This document shows positions 17,359-27,100 of a stretch of DNA of 64,000 bases, one piece after another. The stretch's first letter is position 1, and each line of letters opens with the position of its first letter. The notes beneath the pieces were generated by a model. That model saw nothing but the letters and a program-made list of their open reading frames with translations, did not search any database and was not told the origin of the DNA. The stretch is from contig NZ_JADBEJ010000001.1 in NCBI RefSeq assembly GCF_014873915.1, positions 1,550,001 through 1,614,000 of the forward strand. The letters are read 5' to 3'. The stretch comes from Amycolatopsis roodepoortensis. GTDB taxonomy: Bacteria; Actinomycetota; Actinomycetes; Mycobacteriales; Pseudonocardiaceae. Both the position numbers and the translations under genes were made by a program.

Positions 17359-18557
17359 CCGTGGTCGACGAGAAGAACACCACCGAGAACAAACGCGAGA
17401 GCGTCTTCCACCGGATGTATGTGGGCAGCGGCGTATTCAACGTCGTCGGCGTCCGCAAACGCTGGTACCTCTTCTTCGGCGCGCTGGTGCTGGTGTGCAT
17501 CGCGTCGATGGGGATCAAGGGCTTCAACTTCGGCATCGACTTCGAAGGCGGCACCCAGATCCAGCTGCCCGCCAACGGCAAGAGCGGGCAGATCACCGAA
17601 GAGCGGGCCAAGGAGGTCTTCGCCGACGCGCTGGGCAAGCCCGCAGACGAGGCGCAGAAGGTCGGCAGCGGCGTCTCGTCGACCATCCAGCTCCGCTCGG
17701 ACACCCTGGACGCGGCCGAGGTCGCCAAGGTGAAGCAAGCCCTGTTCCAGGAACTGGGCCCGATCGGATCCATTGGTCAGCCGAGTGTCCAGGCGATCAG
17801 TGACAGCGCGGTCAGCGCGTCCTGGGGCGGGGAGATCTCCCGGCAGGCGCTGATCGCGCTCGGGGTCTTCCTGCTGGCGGTCACGCTGTTCCTGGCGTTG
17901 TACTTCGACCCCCGGATGGCGGCCGCGGCACTGGTCACCCTGCTGAACGACATCGTGGTGACGGCGGGTGTGTACTCGCTGATCGGTTTCGAGGTCACGC
18001 CGGCGACGGTGATCGGTCTGCTGACGATCCTCGGGTTCTCGCTGTACGACACGGTGGTGGTGTTCGACAAGGTCCGCGAGAACACGCGCGGCCTGCTCGG
18101 GCTCACCCGCCGAACCTTCGGCGAGGCGGCCAACCTGGCGTTGAACCAGACGCTGATGCGGTCGTTCAACACATCGTTGATCGCCGCCCTGCCGATCCTC
18201 GGGCTGCTGGTGATCGGGTACCTCCTTCTCGGTTCCGGCACCCTGCAGGAACTCGCGCTGGTGCAGCTCACCGGCACCGTCGTCGGCGTGCTGTCGTCGG
18301 TCGCGCTGGCGACTCCGCTGCTGGTCGATTTCAAGATGCGTGACCCGAAGTTCCGCCAGCAGGCCGATCGGGTCGCTTCGCGGCGCGCGAACCAGGCCCG
18401 CAAGGCCGCCGAGCGCGACGACGACTTCGACCCGAACGACGAGGACGCCCTGGCCGCCGAGCTCCGCAAGGAGAAGGCGTACGCCGCCGCGGCGAGCGTC
18501 CCCGCCCGGAACCAGAAGGCCCACAAGGGCCGTCCGTCCGGCAAGCGCAAGAGGTAG
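17355..18557 (+). CDS. secF: SecF, preprotein translocase subunit
   Basis: A 400-residue partner of SecD. Family segments include KGFNFGIDFEGGTQIQLPA, the SWGGEISRQALIAL region and LTILGFSLYDTVVVFDKVRE, with six membrane helices overall. The C-terminal 70 residues are highly charged and lysine-rich (ending PSGKRKR), as in other actinobacterial SecF. A strong hairpin follows. Confidence 0.96.
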   Translation: MTVVDEKNTTENKRESVFHRMYVGSGVFNVVGVRKRWYLFFGALVLVCIASMGIKGFNFGIDFEGGTQIQLPANGKSGQITEERAKEVFADALGKPADEAQKVGSGVSSTIQLRSDTLDAAEVAKVKQALFQELGPIGSIGQPSVQAISDSAVSASWGGEISRQALIALGVFLLAVTLFLALYFDPRMAAAALVTLLNDIVVTAGVYSLIGFEVTPATVIGLLTILGFSLYDTVVVFDKVRENTRGLLGLTRRTFGEAANLALNQTLMRSFNTSLIAALPILGLLVIGYLLLGSGTLQELALVQLTGTVVGVLSSVALATPLLVDFKMRDPKFRQQADRVASRRANQARKAAERDDDFDPNDEDALAAELRKEKAYAAAASVPARNQKAHKGRPSGKRKR

Positions 18558-18570
18558 TCGAGTTCAACCC

Positions 18571-18620
18571 CCGGAAAGGTCCTTTCCTTGCGAACTCCGT
18601 GAGGGAAGGACCTTTCCTGG
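18571..18620 (+). terminator. Hairpin after secF
   Basis: Arms 18571-18589 and 18602-18620 pair almost completely around a loop of about twelve bases, with core GGAAAGGTCCTTTCC. It separates secDF from apt and belongs to the long-stem intergenic hairpins seen elsewhere in the window. Confidence 0.65.
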
Positions 18621-18642
18621 TGTTCAGGAGAGCAGGAAGCAC

Positions 18643-19161
18643 ATGGAGCTGGACAAGGCACTCGACCTGATCGCCGACGTGCCGGACTTCCCGGAACCCG
18701 GCGTGCTGTTCCGGGACCTGAGCCCGCTGTTCGCCGATGCGGCGGGCTTCAAGGCCGTCACCGACGCGCTGGCCGCCACCGTCGATCCCGAGGCCGATCT
18801 GCTGGCCGGGGTGGAAGCGCGCGGATTCCTGCTGGCTGCCGCCGTCGGTTACGCCCGTGGTCTCGGTGTCGCGTTGATCCGCAAGCCCGGCAAGCTGCCC
18901 CGGGTCGCGGGGAGGGTCGGGTACACGCTGGAGTACGGCACCGCGACCGTCGAACTTCCCGAAGGCGTCGTCGAGCCCGGCCAGCGTGTCGCGGTTCTCG
19001 ACGACGTGCTCGCCACCGGCGGCACCGTCGCGGCGACCTGCAAACTGCTGGAAGACGCGAAGGCGCAGGTCACCGGGGTTTCGGTGGTCATGGAACTCGG
19101 CGCGCTCGGCGGTCGTTCCGTGCTTGAGGGGCGCCGTGTGGAGGCCCTCCGGGTGTGTTGA
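18643..19161 (+). CDS. apt: Adenine phosphoribosyltransferase
   Basis: A 172-residue enzyme that makes AMP from adenine and phosphoribosyl pyrophosphate. It shows PGVLFRDLSPLFAD near the start, GVEARGFLLAAAVGYARG, RKPGKLPR, and the PRPP-binding loop VAVLDDVLATGGT. The start ATG follows CAGGAAGCAC. apt directly before relA is a conserved actinobacterial arrangement. Confidence 0.95.
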   Translation: MELDKALDLIADVPDFPEPGVLFRDLSPLFADAAGFKAVTDALAATVDPEADLLAGVEARGFLLAAAVGYARGLGVALIRKPGKLPRVAGRVGYTLEYGTATVELPEGVVEPGQRVAVLDDVLATGGTVAATCKLLEDAKAQVTGVSVVMELGALGGRSVLEGRRVEALRVC

Positions 19162-19239
19162 CCGGGCGTACCAAGTGAGCCGCGAGGGGGAGCGGTTACC
19201 CTTGATGTCCGAAGGCCGCACGAAGCGCAGGAGGTGCGG

Positions 19240-21570
19240 GTGAGCCAAGAGCTCGATGCCGCGGTGTCCTCGAAGGACGGCACCGAGCAGAACGGTGCGG
19301 CGCGACAGGGGGCAGCGCCGACGCCGTCCGCGACGCGCCGCGTGCGCGCCCGCCTCGCCCGCCGGATCACCGCGCAGCGCGCCGCACCGGTCAAGCAGGT
19401 TCTCGAGCCGCTCGCCGTCATCCACCGCGAGCTGCATCCCAACGCGGACCTCGCGCAGCTCCAGCGCGCCTACGACGTCGCCGAAGAACTCCACCGGGAG
19501 CAGCGGCGCAAGTCCGGCGACCCGTACATCACGCATCCGCTCGCGGTCGCGACCATCCTCGCCGAACTCGGCATGGACACCACGACGCTGGTCGCGGCGC
19601 TGCTGCACGACACCGTCGAAGACACCGGCTACTCGCTGGAGAGCCTGAAGGCCGATTTCGGTGAGAAGGTCGGCGAGCTCGTCGACGGCGTCACCAAACT
19701 GGACAAGGTCAAGCTCGGCACGGCCGCCGAGGCCGAGACCATCCGCAAGATGGTCATCGCGATGGCGCGCGACCCGCGCGTGCTGGTCATCAAGCTGGCC
19801 GACCGGCTGCACAACATGCGCACGATGCGCTTCCTGCCGCCGGAGAAGCAGGCCCGCAAGGCGCGCGAGACCCTGGAGGTCCTCGCCCCGCTGGCGCACC
19901 GGCTCGGCATGGCGACGGTCAAATGGGAGCTGGAGGACCTGGCCTTCGCCATCCTGCAGCCGAAGAAGTACGACGAGATCGTCCGCCTCGTCGCCGATCG
20001 CGCGCCTTCGCGCGACACGTACCTGCGCTCGGTGATCACCGAGCTGACCAGCAATCTCGAAGGCTCGCGGATCACCGCCAAGGTCGAGGGCAGGCCGAAG
20101 CACTACTACTCGATCCACCAGAAGATGATCGTCCGCGGCCGCGACCTCGACGACATCCACGACCTGGTGGGCGTGCGGATCCTGGTCGAGGACGTCCGTG
20201 ACTGCTACGCCGCGATGGGCGTCGTCCACGCGCTGTGGCAGCCGGTCCCCGGCCGGTTCAAGGACTACATCGCGCAGCCGCGGTTCGGTGTGTACCAGTC
20301 GTTGCACACCACGGTGATCGGGCCGGACGGCAAACCGCTGGAAGTCCAGATCCGGACCTACGAGATGCACCGCACCGCCGAGTACGGCATCGCGGCGCAC
20401 TGGCGGTACAAGGAGACCAAGGGCACCCACAACGGGAACGCCATGGACGTCGACGAGATGGCGTGGATGCGCCAGCTCCTCGACTGGCAGCGTGAAGCGG
20501 CGGACCCGGGCGACTTCCTGGAGTCGCTGCGGTACGAGCTCGCCTCGCGCGAGATCTTCGTGTTCACGCCCAAGGGTGACGTGATCACGCTGCCGGTCGA
20601 TTCGACGCCGGTCGACTTCGCCTACGCCGTGCACACCGAGGTCGGGCATCGCTGCATCGGGGCCCGCGTCAACGGCAGGCTCGTCGCGCTCGAGCGGAAG
20701 CTGGAGAACGGCGAGGTCATCGAGATCTTCACCTCGAAGGCCGAGACGGCGGGGCCGAGCCGCGACTGGCTGCAGTTCGCGGGTTCGCCCAAGGCCCGCG
20801 CGAAGATCCGGCAGTGGTTCGCCAAGGAACGCCGCGACGAGGCGATCGAAGGCGGCAAGGAGGCCATCACCAAGGAGGTCCGCAAGGTCGGCCTCCCGAT
20901 CCAGCGGCTGGTCTCCGCCGAGTCGATGGGCGCGGTCGCCACCGAACTGCGGCATCCCGACATCAGTTCGCTGTACGCGGCCGTCGGCGAGGGCCACACC
21001 AGCGCGAAGCACGTCGTGCAGCGGCTGGTCGCGCTGATCGGCGGGGTCGACGAGGCGGAGGAGGAGCTCGCCGAGCGCGCGACCCCGTCCACGGTCACCC
21101 GCCGGCGCGGCTCGAACGACGTCGGCGTCGTGGTGAAGGGCGCCAGCGACATCTGGGCCAAGCTCGCCCGCTGCTGCACGCCGGTGCCCGGCGACGAGAT
21201 CCTCGGTTTCGTCACCCGCGGCGGCGGCGTCAGCGTGCACCGGACCGACTGCACCAACGCCGACGACCTGCGGGCCCAGCCCGAGCGGCTCGTCGAGGTC
21301 GAATGGGCGCCGTCGGCGTCCTCGGTGTTCCTCGTCGCGATCCAGGTCGAGGCGCTGGACCGGCACCGTCTGCTCTCGGACGTCACGAAGGTGCTCGCGG
21401 ACGAGAAGGTCAACATCCTGTCCGCGTCGGTCACGACGTCGCGCGACCGGGTCGCGGTCAGCCGGTTCTCGTTCGAGATGGGCGACCCGAAGCACCTCGG
21501 GCACGTGCTGAAGGTGGTCCGGGGCGTCGAAGGCGTTTACGACGTGTATCGGGTCACTTCGGCTTCGTGA
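19240..21570 (+). CDS. relA: RelA/SpoT bifunctional (p)ppGpp synthetase/hydrolase
   Basis: A 776-residue Rel protein controlling the stringent response. In order are a HD hydrolase domain ([16 protein letters not shown]), the synthetase domain ([31 protein letters not shown]), a TGS domain ([20 protein letters not shown]), a helical/Zn-finger region with [12 protein letters not shown], and a C-terminal ACT domain. The HD residues are intact, so it should both make and degrade the alarmone. The GTG at 19240 sits six bases after AGGAGG; GTG at 19234 overlaps that site. Confidence 0.96.
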   Translation: MSQELDAAVSSKDGTEQNGAARQGAAPTPSATRRVRARLARRITAQRAAPVKQVLEPLAVIHRELHPNADLAQLQRAYDVAEELHREQRRKSGDPYITHPLAVATILAELGMDTTTLVAALLHDTVEDTGYSLESLKADFGEKVGELVDGVTKLDKVKLGTAAEAETIRKMVIAMARDPRVLVIKLADRLHNMRTMRFLPPEKQARKARETLEVLAPLAHRLGMATVKWELEDLAFAILQPKKYDEIVRLVADRAPSRDTYLRSVITELTSNLEGSRITAKVEGRPKHYYSIHQKMIVRGRDLDDIHDLVGVRILVEDVRDCYAAMGVVHALWQPVPGRFKDYIAQPRFGVYQSLHTTVIGPDGKPLEVQIRTYEMHRTAEYGIAAHWRYKETKGTHNGNAMDVDEMAWMRQLLDWQREAADPGDFLESLRYELASREIFVFTPKGDVITLPVDSTPVDFAYAVHTEVGHRCIGARVNGRLVALERKLENGEVIEIFTSKAETAGPSRDWLQFAGSPKARAKIRQWFAKERRDEAIEGGKEAITKEVRKVGLPIQRLVSAESMGAVATELRHPDISSLYAAVGEGHTSAKHVVQRLVALIGGVDEAEEELAERATPSTVTRRRGSNDVGVVVKGASDIWAKLARCCTPVPGDEILGFVTRGGGVSVHRTDCTNADDLRAQPERLVEVEWAPSASSVFLVAIQVEALDRHRLLSDVTKVLADEKVNILSASVTTSRDRVAVSRFSFEMGDPKHLGHVLKVVRGVEGVYDVYRVTSAS

Positions 21571-21600
21571 TCGCCGGCGGCATCCGGTTAGGTTCGGAAC

Positions 21601-22380
21601 ATGACTGACGGGTTCGAGTTCACTCGCGACGGCGAGGTCGCGCGGCTGACGTTCACCAGGCCGGAGAAGATGAACGCGATCACCTACGGGATGTGGTCGG
21701 CGATCCCGGACGTGGTGGCGCGGGTGGAGGCGGATCCGGCGATCAAGGTCCTCGTGCTGACCGGCGCGGGCGCGCATTTCTCGGCGGGCGCCGACATCAG
21801 CGAGTTCCGGGACCTGCGGTCGACCGCCGACGCGGCCGAGACCTACGACAAGGCGGTCGACGGCGCCGTGGCGGCGCTGACGGCGTCGCGGAAGCCGACG
21901 GTCGCGATGATCCAGGGGAACTGCATCGGCGGCGGGTGCCAGATCTCGGTCGCCTGCGACTTCCGCTTCGCCGCGGAGGGCTCGCGGTTCGGCATCACGC
22001 CGGCGAAGCTCGGGATCGTCTACCACTTCGACTCGACCCGGCAGCTGGTCTCGCTGGTCGGCCCGGCGCACGCGAAGTACTTCCTGCTCTCGGGTGAACT
22101 CGTCGACGCCCGCCGGGCGCGCGAGATCGGGCTTCTGAACGACGTCTTCCCGGCCGACGAGCTGGAGGCCTCGACCGCGAAGTTCGTCGAGACGCTGGCT
22201 TCGCGTTCGCAGGCGTCGGTGCGCGGGATGAACCGGATCATCGAGAAGATCGTGGCGGGACAACAGGAATCCGACGCCGAGGTCGACGAGATCCGGCTCG
22301 GTGCCCTGCACGGCGAGGACTACGCGGAGGGGGTGGCCGCGTTCCTCGCGCGGCGGCCGCCGAAGTTCACCTACCGCTGA
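21601..22380 (+). CDS. Enoyl-CoA hydratase/isomerase-family protein lacking usual catalytic Glu
   Basis: A 259-residue crotonase-fold protein with the oxyanion-hole segments HFSAGADISEF and NCIGGGCQIS. The two glutamates that activate water in classic hydratases are not present: the first position is Gln (GGGCQIS in place of GGGCEL) and the second falls on Pro in FGITPAKLGI. It may therefore be an isomerase, decarboxylase or hydrolase of an acyl-CoA. It starts 31 bases after relA, with TAGGTT six bases before ATG, a possible leaderless promoter. It borders the PKS-NRPS island. Confidence 0.85.
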   Translation: MTDGFEFTRDGEVARLTFTRPEKMNAITYGMWSAIPDVVARVEADPAIKVLVLTGAGAHFSAGADISEFRDLRSTADAAETYDKAVDGAVAALTASRKPTVAMIQGNCIGGGCQISVACDFRFAAEGSRFGITPAKLGIVYHFDSTRQLVSLVGPAHAKYFLLSGELVDARRAREIGLLNDVFPADELEASTAKFVETLASRSQASVRGMNRIIEKIVAGQQESDAEVDEIRLGALHGEDYAEGVAAFLARRPPKFTYR

Positions 22381-22911
22381 GGTCCGCCGGGCGTACTTGC
22401 GTGGCCGATCGGTCGCCACTCGACGAATGAGCGCCCGTTCGGCGGGCACCGGACGCGGCAAACGGCATAACCACGGATTCCGATGGAGTAATTCTCTTTG
22501 CCGTGTCGCTTTTGGTTCCACTCGGTGTGTTCGATCGAATTCGGACGGTTTGGGCGCGGAGTCCGCTGTTGACGAGGTGAATCCGGGCCGTTATTCTCGC
22601 CGAGATGTAGAAACTGGGGAAGTAAACGGTTGGCGTGCCTTGGTGCGTCTCTGTGGGGAAACGTTCTTTCTTTACTGTCCATGGAATGAAATAACTGGCT
22701 TTCAGTGGCCGTCCAGAGGGCGGTCCTGTCTTCTTTCGGCAATTAATTCGTGCGGCGGCGATGCGGGCTGAACGGCGTCCTTCGTCGCGTGATTTGAGAA
22801 AAAAGTTCCCTTCGGTCCCCGAGTGCTCATCGGCGTCAGCCGCACCGATTCGCGTACCGACCTGGCCGTCACTCGCGGCAGGACGGCACCGGAAAACGAT
22901 CAGGGGATTCG
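22381..22911. other. Gene-free leader and promoter region of the PKS-NRPS island
   Basis: A 531-base stretch with no convincing gene. Its A/T content is clearly higher than in the flanking genes, with runs such as AATTAATTCG and GAGAAAAAAGTTC. It contains a good sigma-70-like promoter (separate entry) and about 300 bases of apparent 5' leader before the MFS start. An open frame from 22761 runs into the megasynthase frame but passes through the MFS gene out of phase and is not taken as coding. Confidence 0.7.
22569..22597 (+). promoter_or_regulatory. Sigma-70-type promoter for MFS-megasynthase operon
   Basis: TTGACG (22569-22574) and TATTCT (22592-22597) are separated by 17 bases, the optimal spacing for a vegetative promoter. 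Transcription would begin near 22604, leaving a leader of roughly 300 bases before the MFS start codon. Confidence 0.6.
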
Positions 22912-24177
22912 ATGCTCGTTCGTCACGGCCGGAAAGCCGGTACCGGCGATGCGGCGCTGTGGTTGTTTCTCGTGGCGTATTCGGTGTCGTCGTTCGGCAC
23001 CTTTCTCAACCTGATCGCGCTGGCCTTGTTCACCCTGGAAGTGACCGGCGGACCGCTCGGTCTCGGCGCGGTGATGGCGGTGCGCGTCGGTTCGGGATTC
23101 CTGTTCGGGGTGCCGGCGGGGCGGCTCGCCGCGCGGTTCGAGCGACGGCGGCTGATGGTCGTCGCGGATCTCGCGCAGGCGGTGGCGATGATCGTGCTCG
23201 GCGTCGCCGGACAGGCGGTGGGGCTGGGCGGGCTGCTCGTGGCCGCCGCCGTACTGGGGGCGGGCAACACGGTGTTCTCGGTGTCGCTCCGAACGAGTGT
23301 GCCCGCGATGGTGGGGCAGGACCGCCGGGTACGGATGAACGGGCGACTGGTCGCGGGGCGCTCACTGGGGACGGTGCTGGGCTACGCGTCGGCGCCCGTC
23401 GTGGTCATGGCGGGCGGATTCGAGGCCGCGTTCCTGATCAACGCCGCGTCGTTCCTGGTGTCCGCGTCGGTGTTGTGGTTGCTTCCCTTGAACACCAACG
23501 GTTCCGGCGGCGAGAGAACGGCCGTGCCGAACGGTGGGCCCCGGACGCGGGTGACGGCAGGACTGTCGTCGGCCGTCCTCGGGCTGGTACTCATCCGAGG
23601 CTCCGACGCCTTCGGTTCGGCCTCGCACAACGTGGCCTTGCCGGTACACGCGGGCGCGGAGTGGCCGGGTGCGCCGTACGCCTTCATGAGCTGGTTCTGG
23701 ACGGCTTGGGCCGTCGGCGCCATCGCGGTGCAGTGGATCTGCCGCCGGACGGACCACGGCAGGATGGCGTGGCTCGGCGATCGCGCGTTCGCGGCCGGGA
23801 CCGTGCTGATGTCGGTGGCGTTCGTGGTCGCGTTCACCGGCTTGCCGATCCCGGTGCTGGTGGTGGTCCTGTTCGTCGCGGGCCTTGCCGACGGACTCAC
23901 CGAGGTCGCGTATCTGAGCAGGTTGCAGGCGGCGCCGGAAGCGGAACGCGCGCGGCTGTTCGGCCTGTCGGCCACCGCGGAGACGGCCGGGTTCGCCGCC
24001 GGGATGGCCACCTGCGGCCTGCTGCTCGAGGTCGCGTCACCGCCGGTCGTCGTCGCGGCGTACCACGCCCTCCCGGTCCTCGTGGTCGGGATCGTCCTGC
24101 TGCGCCTTCGGAGCCGCCGGCCGGGGGCCGCCGGCGTGTCGCCAGGCGTCGCGAAAGCAGCGAAGAAAGGATCGTAA
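22912..24177 (+). CDS. MFS exporter
   Basis: A 421-residue major facilitator with about twelve membrane helices. It shows the family's cytoplasmic loop pattern after helix 2 (GVPAGRLAARFERRRLMV, a variant of the GxLaDrxGrr motif). The start has AGGGGA close upstream. Its TAA overlaps the megasynthase ATG (TAATG), so the two are co-translated. It most likely exports the product of the megasynthase and so may give self-protection. Confidence 0.9.
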   Translation: MLVRHGRKAGTGDAALWLFLVAYSVSSFGTFLNLIALALFTLEVTGGPLGLGAVMAVRVGSGFLFGVPAGRLAARFERRRLMVVADLAQAVAMIVLGVAGQAVGLGGLLVAAAVLGAGNTVFSVSLRTSVPAMVGQDRRVRMNGRLVAGRSLGTVLGYASAPVVVMAGGFEAAFLINAASFLVSASVLWLLPLNTNGSGGERTAVPNGGPRTRVTAGLSSAVLGLVLIRGSDAFGSASHNVALPVHAGAEWPGAPYAFMSWFWTAWAVGAIAVQWICRRTDHGRMAWLGDRAFAAGTVLMSVAFVVAFTGLPIPVLVVVLFVAGLADGLTEVAYLSRLQAAPEAERARLFGLSATAETAGFAAGMATCGLLLEVASPPVVVAAYHALPVLVVGIVLLRLRSRRPGAAGVSPGVAKAAKKGS

Positions 24178-27100
24178 TGGGGGAAGCGCTGGTTCACGGG
24201 GAACCGCTCGAACTGGGGACGAGCGAGCGAGTGGATCTCGCCAAGGCGCTGCGGAACGCCGCGGCCGACGCCCCCGGTCGAGCGGTGGTGACGCTGGACG
24301 CGGCAGGCAAGCCGGATCGCTGTCCCTACCCGGAACTCCTGGCCAGGGCGAGCGCGGTGCGGGCCCGGCTGCGGGACCTCGGAGTCGGCCGCGGAGATCC
24401 GGTGGTCCTGTCCGGTCTGCCGCTCGCCGAGTTCTTCCCGTCCTTCTGGGGCTGTGTCCTCGGTGGTGCGCTGCCGGTGCCGATGGCGGGCGCGGCCGAG
24501 GACGATGCGTCGCGGCGGCGGCTGAAGCACGTGGCCGAGCTGCTGCGTGATCCCGTCGTACTCGTCGGCGACGCGGAGCCGGGCTTGTCCGGTTTGCGGC
24601 TCGCGCGGGTGTCGACGGAGCCGATGAGCGCATTGCCCGAACTCGGCCTTCACACACCGGCGCCGGATGATCCGGCGCTGGTGATGCTGTCCTCCGGCAG
24701 TACCGGCGCCGCCAAGGCGATCCCGCTGACGCATCGCGGCCTGATGGAGTTCGCGGCGGGGTCCCGGAAGGCGCTCGGCCTGCGGCCGGACGACACCACG
24801 TTGAACTGGCTGCCGGTGGACCACAGCGGCGCCTTGCTCCTCTACCACGTGCTCGAGGTCTACGCCGGCGTGACGAACGTGCACGTGCCGACCGAACTGG
24901 TACTGGGCAGGCCGAGCCGCTGGCTGGATCTGCTCGCCGAGTACCGCGTCGCGCACAGCTGGTCGCCGACGTTCGGGTTCGCGCAGGTGGCCGCCGAGTT
25001 GGCCGGGGACACCCGCGACCGGGATCTGTCCTCGGTCCGCACCCTGCTCTGCGGCGGCGAGCAGATCCAGCTGCCGGTGATGTCGCGCTTTCTCGAGCGG
25101 ACCGCCCGGTTCGGCATCGAGGAGAGCCGGATCCGGCCGGTGTGGGGGATGACGGAGACGGTCACCGCGATCACCTTCGGCACTCTCGGTACGCCGGACA
25201 GCGTGCACCGGGTGCTGAAGTCGAGCCTCGACGGCGAACTGTGCCAAGCCCCCGATTCCGCGGAAGAACACGAGTGCAGCACGTTCGTGGCGGTCGGTTC
25301 CCCCGCGCCCGGGGCGAGCGTGCGGGTGGTGGACGACCGGGGCGAACTGCTGCGCGAACGTGAGATCGGCAGGCTGCAGGTGCGCTCCGCCCGGGTCACC
25401 CCCGGATACCTGCACGCCGAAGAGGCGAACCGCGCCGCGTTCCCCGCACCGGGCTGGCTGGACACCGGTGATCTCGCGTTCCTGGCGAACGGGCAGGTGG
25501 TGCTCACCGGCCGGGCCAAGGATCTGATCATCCTCAATGGACAGAACCATTTCTGCCACGAGATCGAGGAAGTCGTGTGCGCGGCGAGCGGCGCCCAGGC
25601 AGGCGAGGTGGCCGCGGTCGGCCTGCCCAACGCCGAGTCCGGTACCGAGGACCTGGTCATCCTGATCGCGGCGCGCGCGGCCGGATTCGACGCGGTCGCG
25701 AAGGCGGTGCGGGAGGCGGTGTTCGGCCGATTGCGGCTGACCGTGGCGAAAGTGGTGCCGGTCGCACCCGATGAGTTCCCGCGGACCGGCGGGGGCAAGG
25801 TCCAGCGCGCCGAACTGCGGCGACGGCTGCTCGACGGCGAACTCGGGCGGGCCGTCGACGTCCGCGCCACGGTCCTCGCGGCGGTCCGGGAGGTGCTCGG
25901 CCAGGACGTCGATCCGCGCACGCCGTTCTACGAGGCGGGGATGACCTCGGTGACCGTGGTCAAGCTGACCACGACCCTGACCACGCTGCTCGGCCGGGAG
26001 GTGCGGCCGACCGCGGTGTTCGAGTACCCGACCCCCGCCCTGCTCGCCGATCACCTGTCGGGACCTGGCCGGGTGACGGACGCCCGAGCGGTGGCCGCCC
26101 CGGCGCACGAGGAGCGGATCGCGATCATCGGTGTCGCGGTGCGGGTGCCCGGTGCGACGGACCTCGACGGATTCTGGGCAGACCTCCGCGACGGCGTGAG
26201 CCGGGTGCGGACCTTCGGCGGCGGGGAACCGGGGGTGGTCCCGGTCGCCGGCGCGCTCGACGACGTCGACTCGTTCGACGCGGACTTTTTCGGGATGAGC
26301 TCCCACGAAGCGGCCTTGACCGATCCCGCGCACCGCCTGTTCCTGGAGTGCTGTCACGAGGCGCTCGAACTCGGCGGCTACGCGGCGGCGGAGGCGGGGA
26401 CCAGGATCGGTGTGTTCGCCGGAACGGGTATGCAGCTTTACGGCCACCAACGGCGCGTCAGTCAGGGCACGCGTCCCCCCGTCACGGACGAACTGGCCGC
26501 GATGCAGGCGGCGATGGGATCGGAGCCTGATTTCCTGGCCGGGCGAGTGGCGCACCGGCTAGGGCTCTCAGGACCCGCGGTCGGGGTGCAGACGGCGTGT
26601 TCGACAGGATTGGTCGCGGTGCACCTGGCCGGGCAGGCGCTGCTCACCGGGGACGCCGACCTGGCCTTGGCCGGGGCCGCGGCCGTCCATCTCCCGCAGG
26701 ATTCGGGCTACCGGCCGTACCCCGGCGGTATCCTTTCGCCGACCGGCGCGTGCCGGGCGTTCGACGCCGGGGCGGACGGCACGGTCGGCGGCAACGGGGT
26801 GATCGCGGTCCTGCTGAAACGGCTCGACCGGGCGATCGCCGACCGCGACACCGTGCACGCGGTGATCCTGGGTTCGGCGGTGAACAACGACGCGGGCCGC
26901 ACGGCGGGGTTCGCGACGCCGAGCGTGTCCGGGCAGGCCGAGGTCATCCGGCTGGCACTGGCGCGCGCCCGGGTGGCGGCGTCGTCCATCACCTACGTCG
27001 AGGCACACGGCACCGGCACCGCGCTGGGCGACCCGGTCGAGTTCGAGGCGCTCAGCCAGGCGTACGCGGAGGACGGTCACACCGGGTTCTGCGCGTTGGG

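Noticed and set aside
18331..22521. 1396-residue minus-strand open frame across apt and relA
   Set aside because: It lies opposite clearly conserved genes, is rich in Arg/Asp/His, and reflects GC-rich antisense codon bias.
22761..24176. In-frame N-terminal extension of the megasynthase by about 470 residues
   Set aside because: The stretch is Arg/Gly-rich, overlaps the MFS gene in another frame and shows no domain. The ATG at 24177 has a ribosome-binding site and a TAATG overlap.
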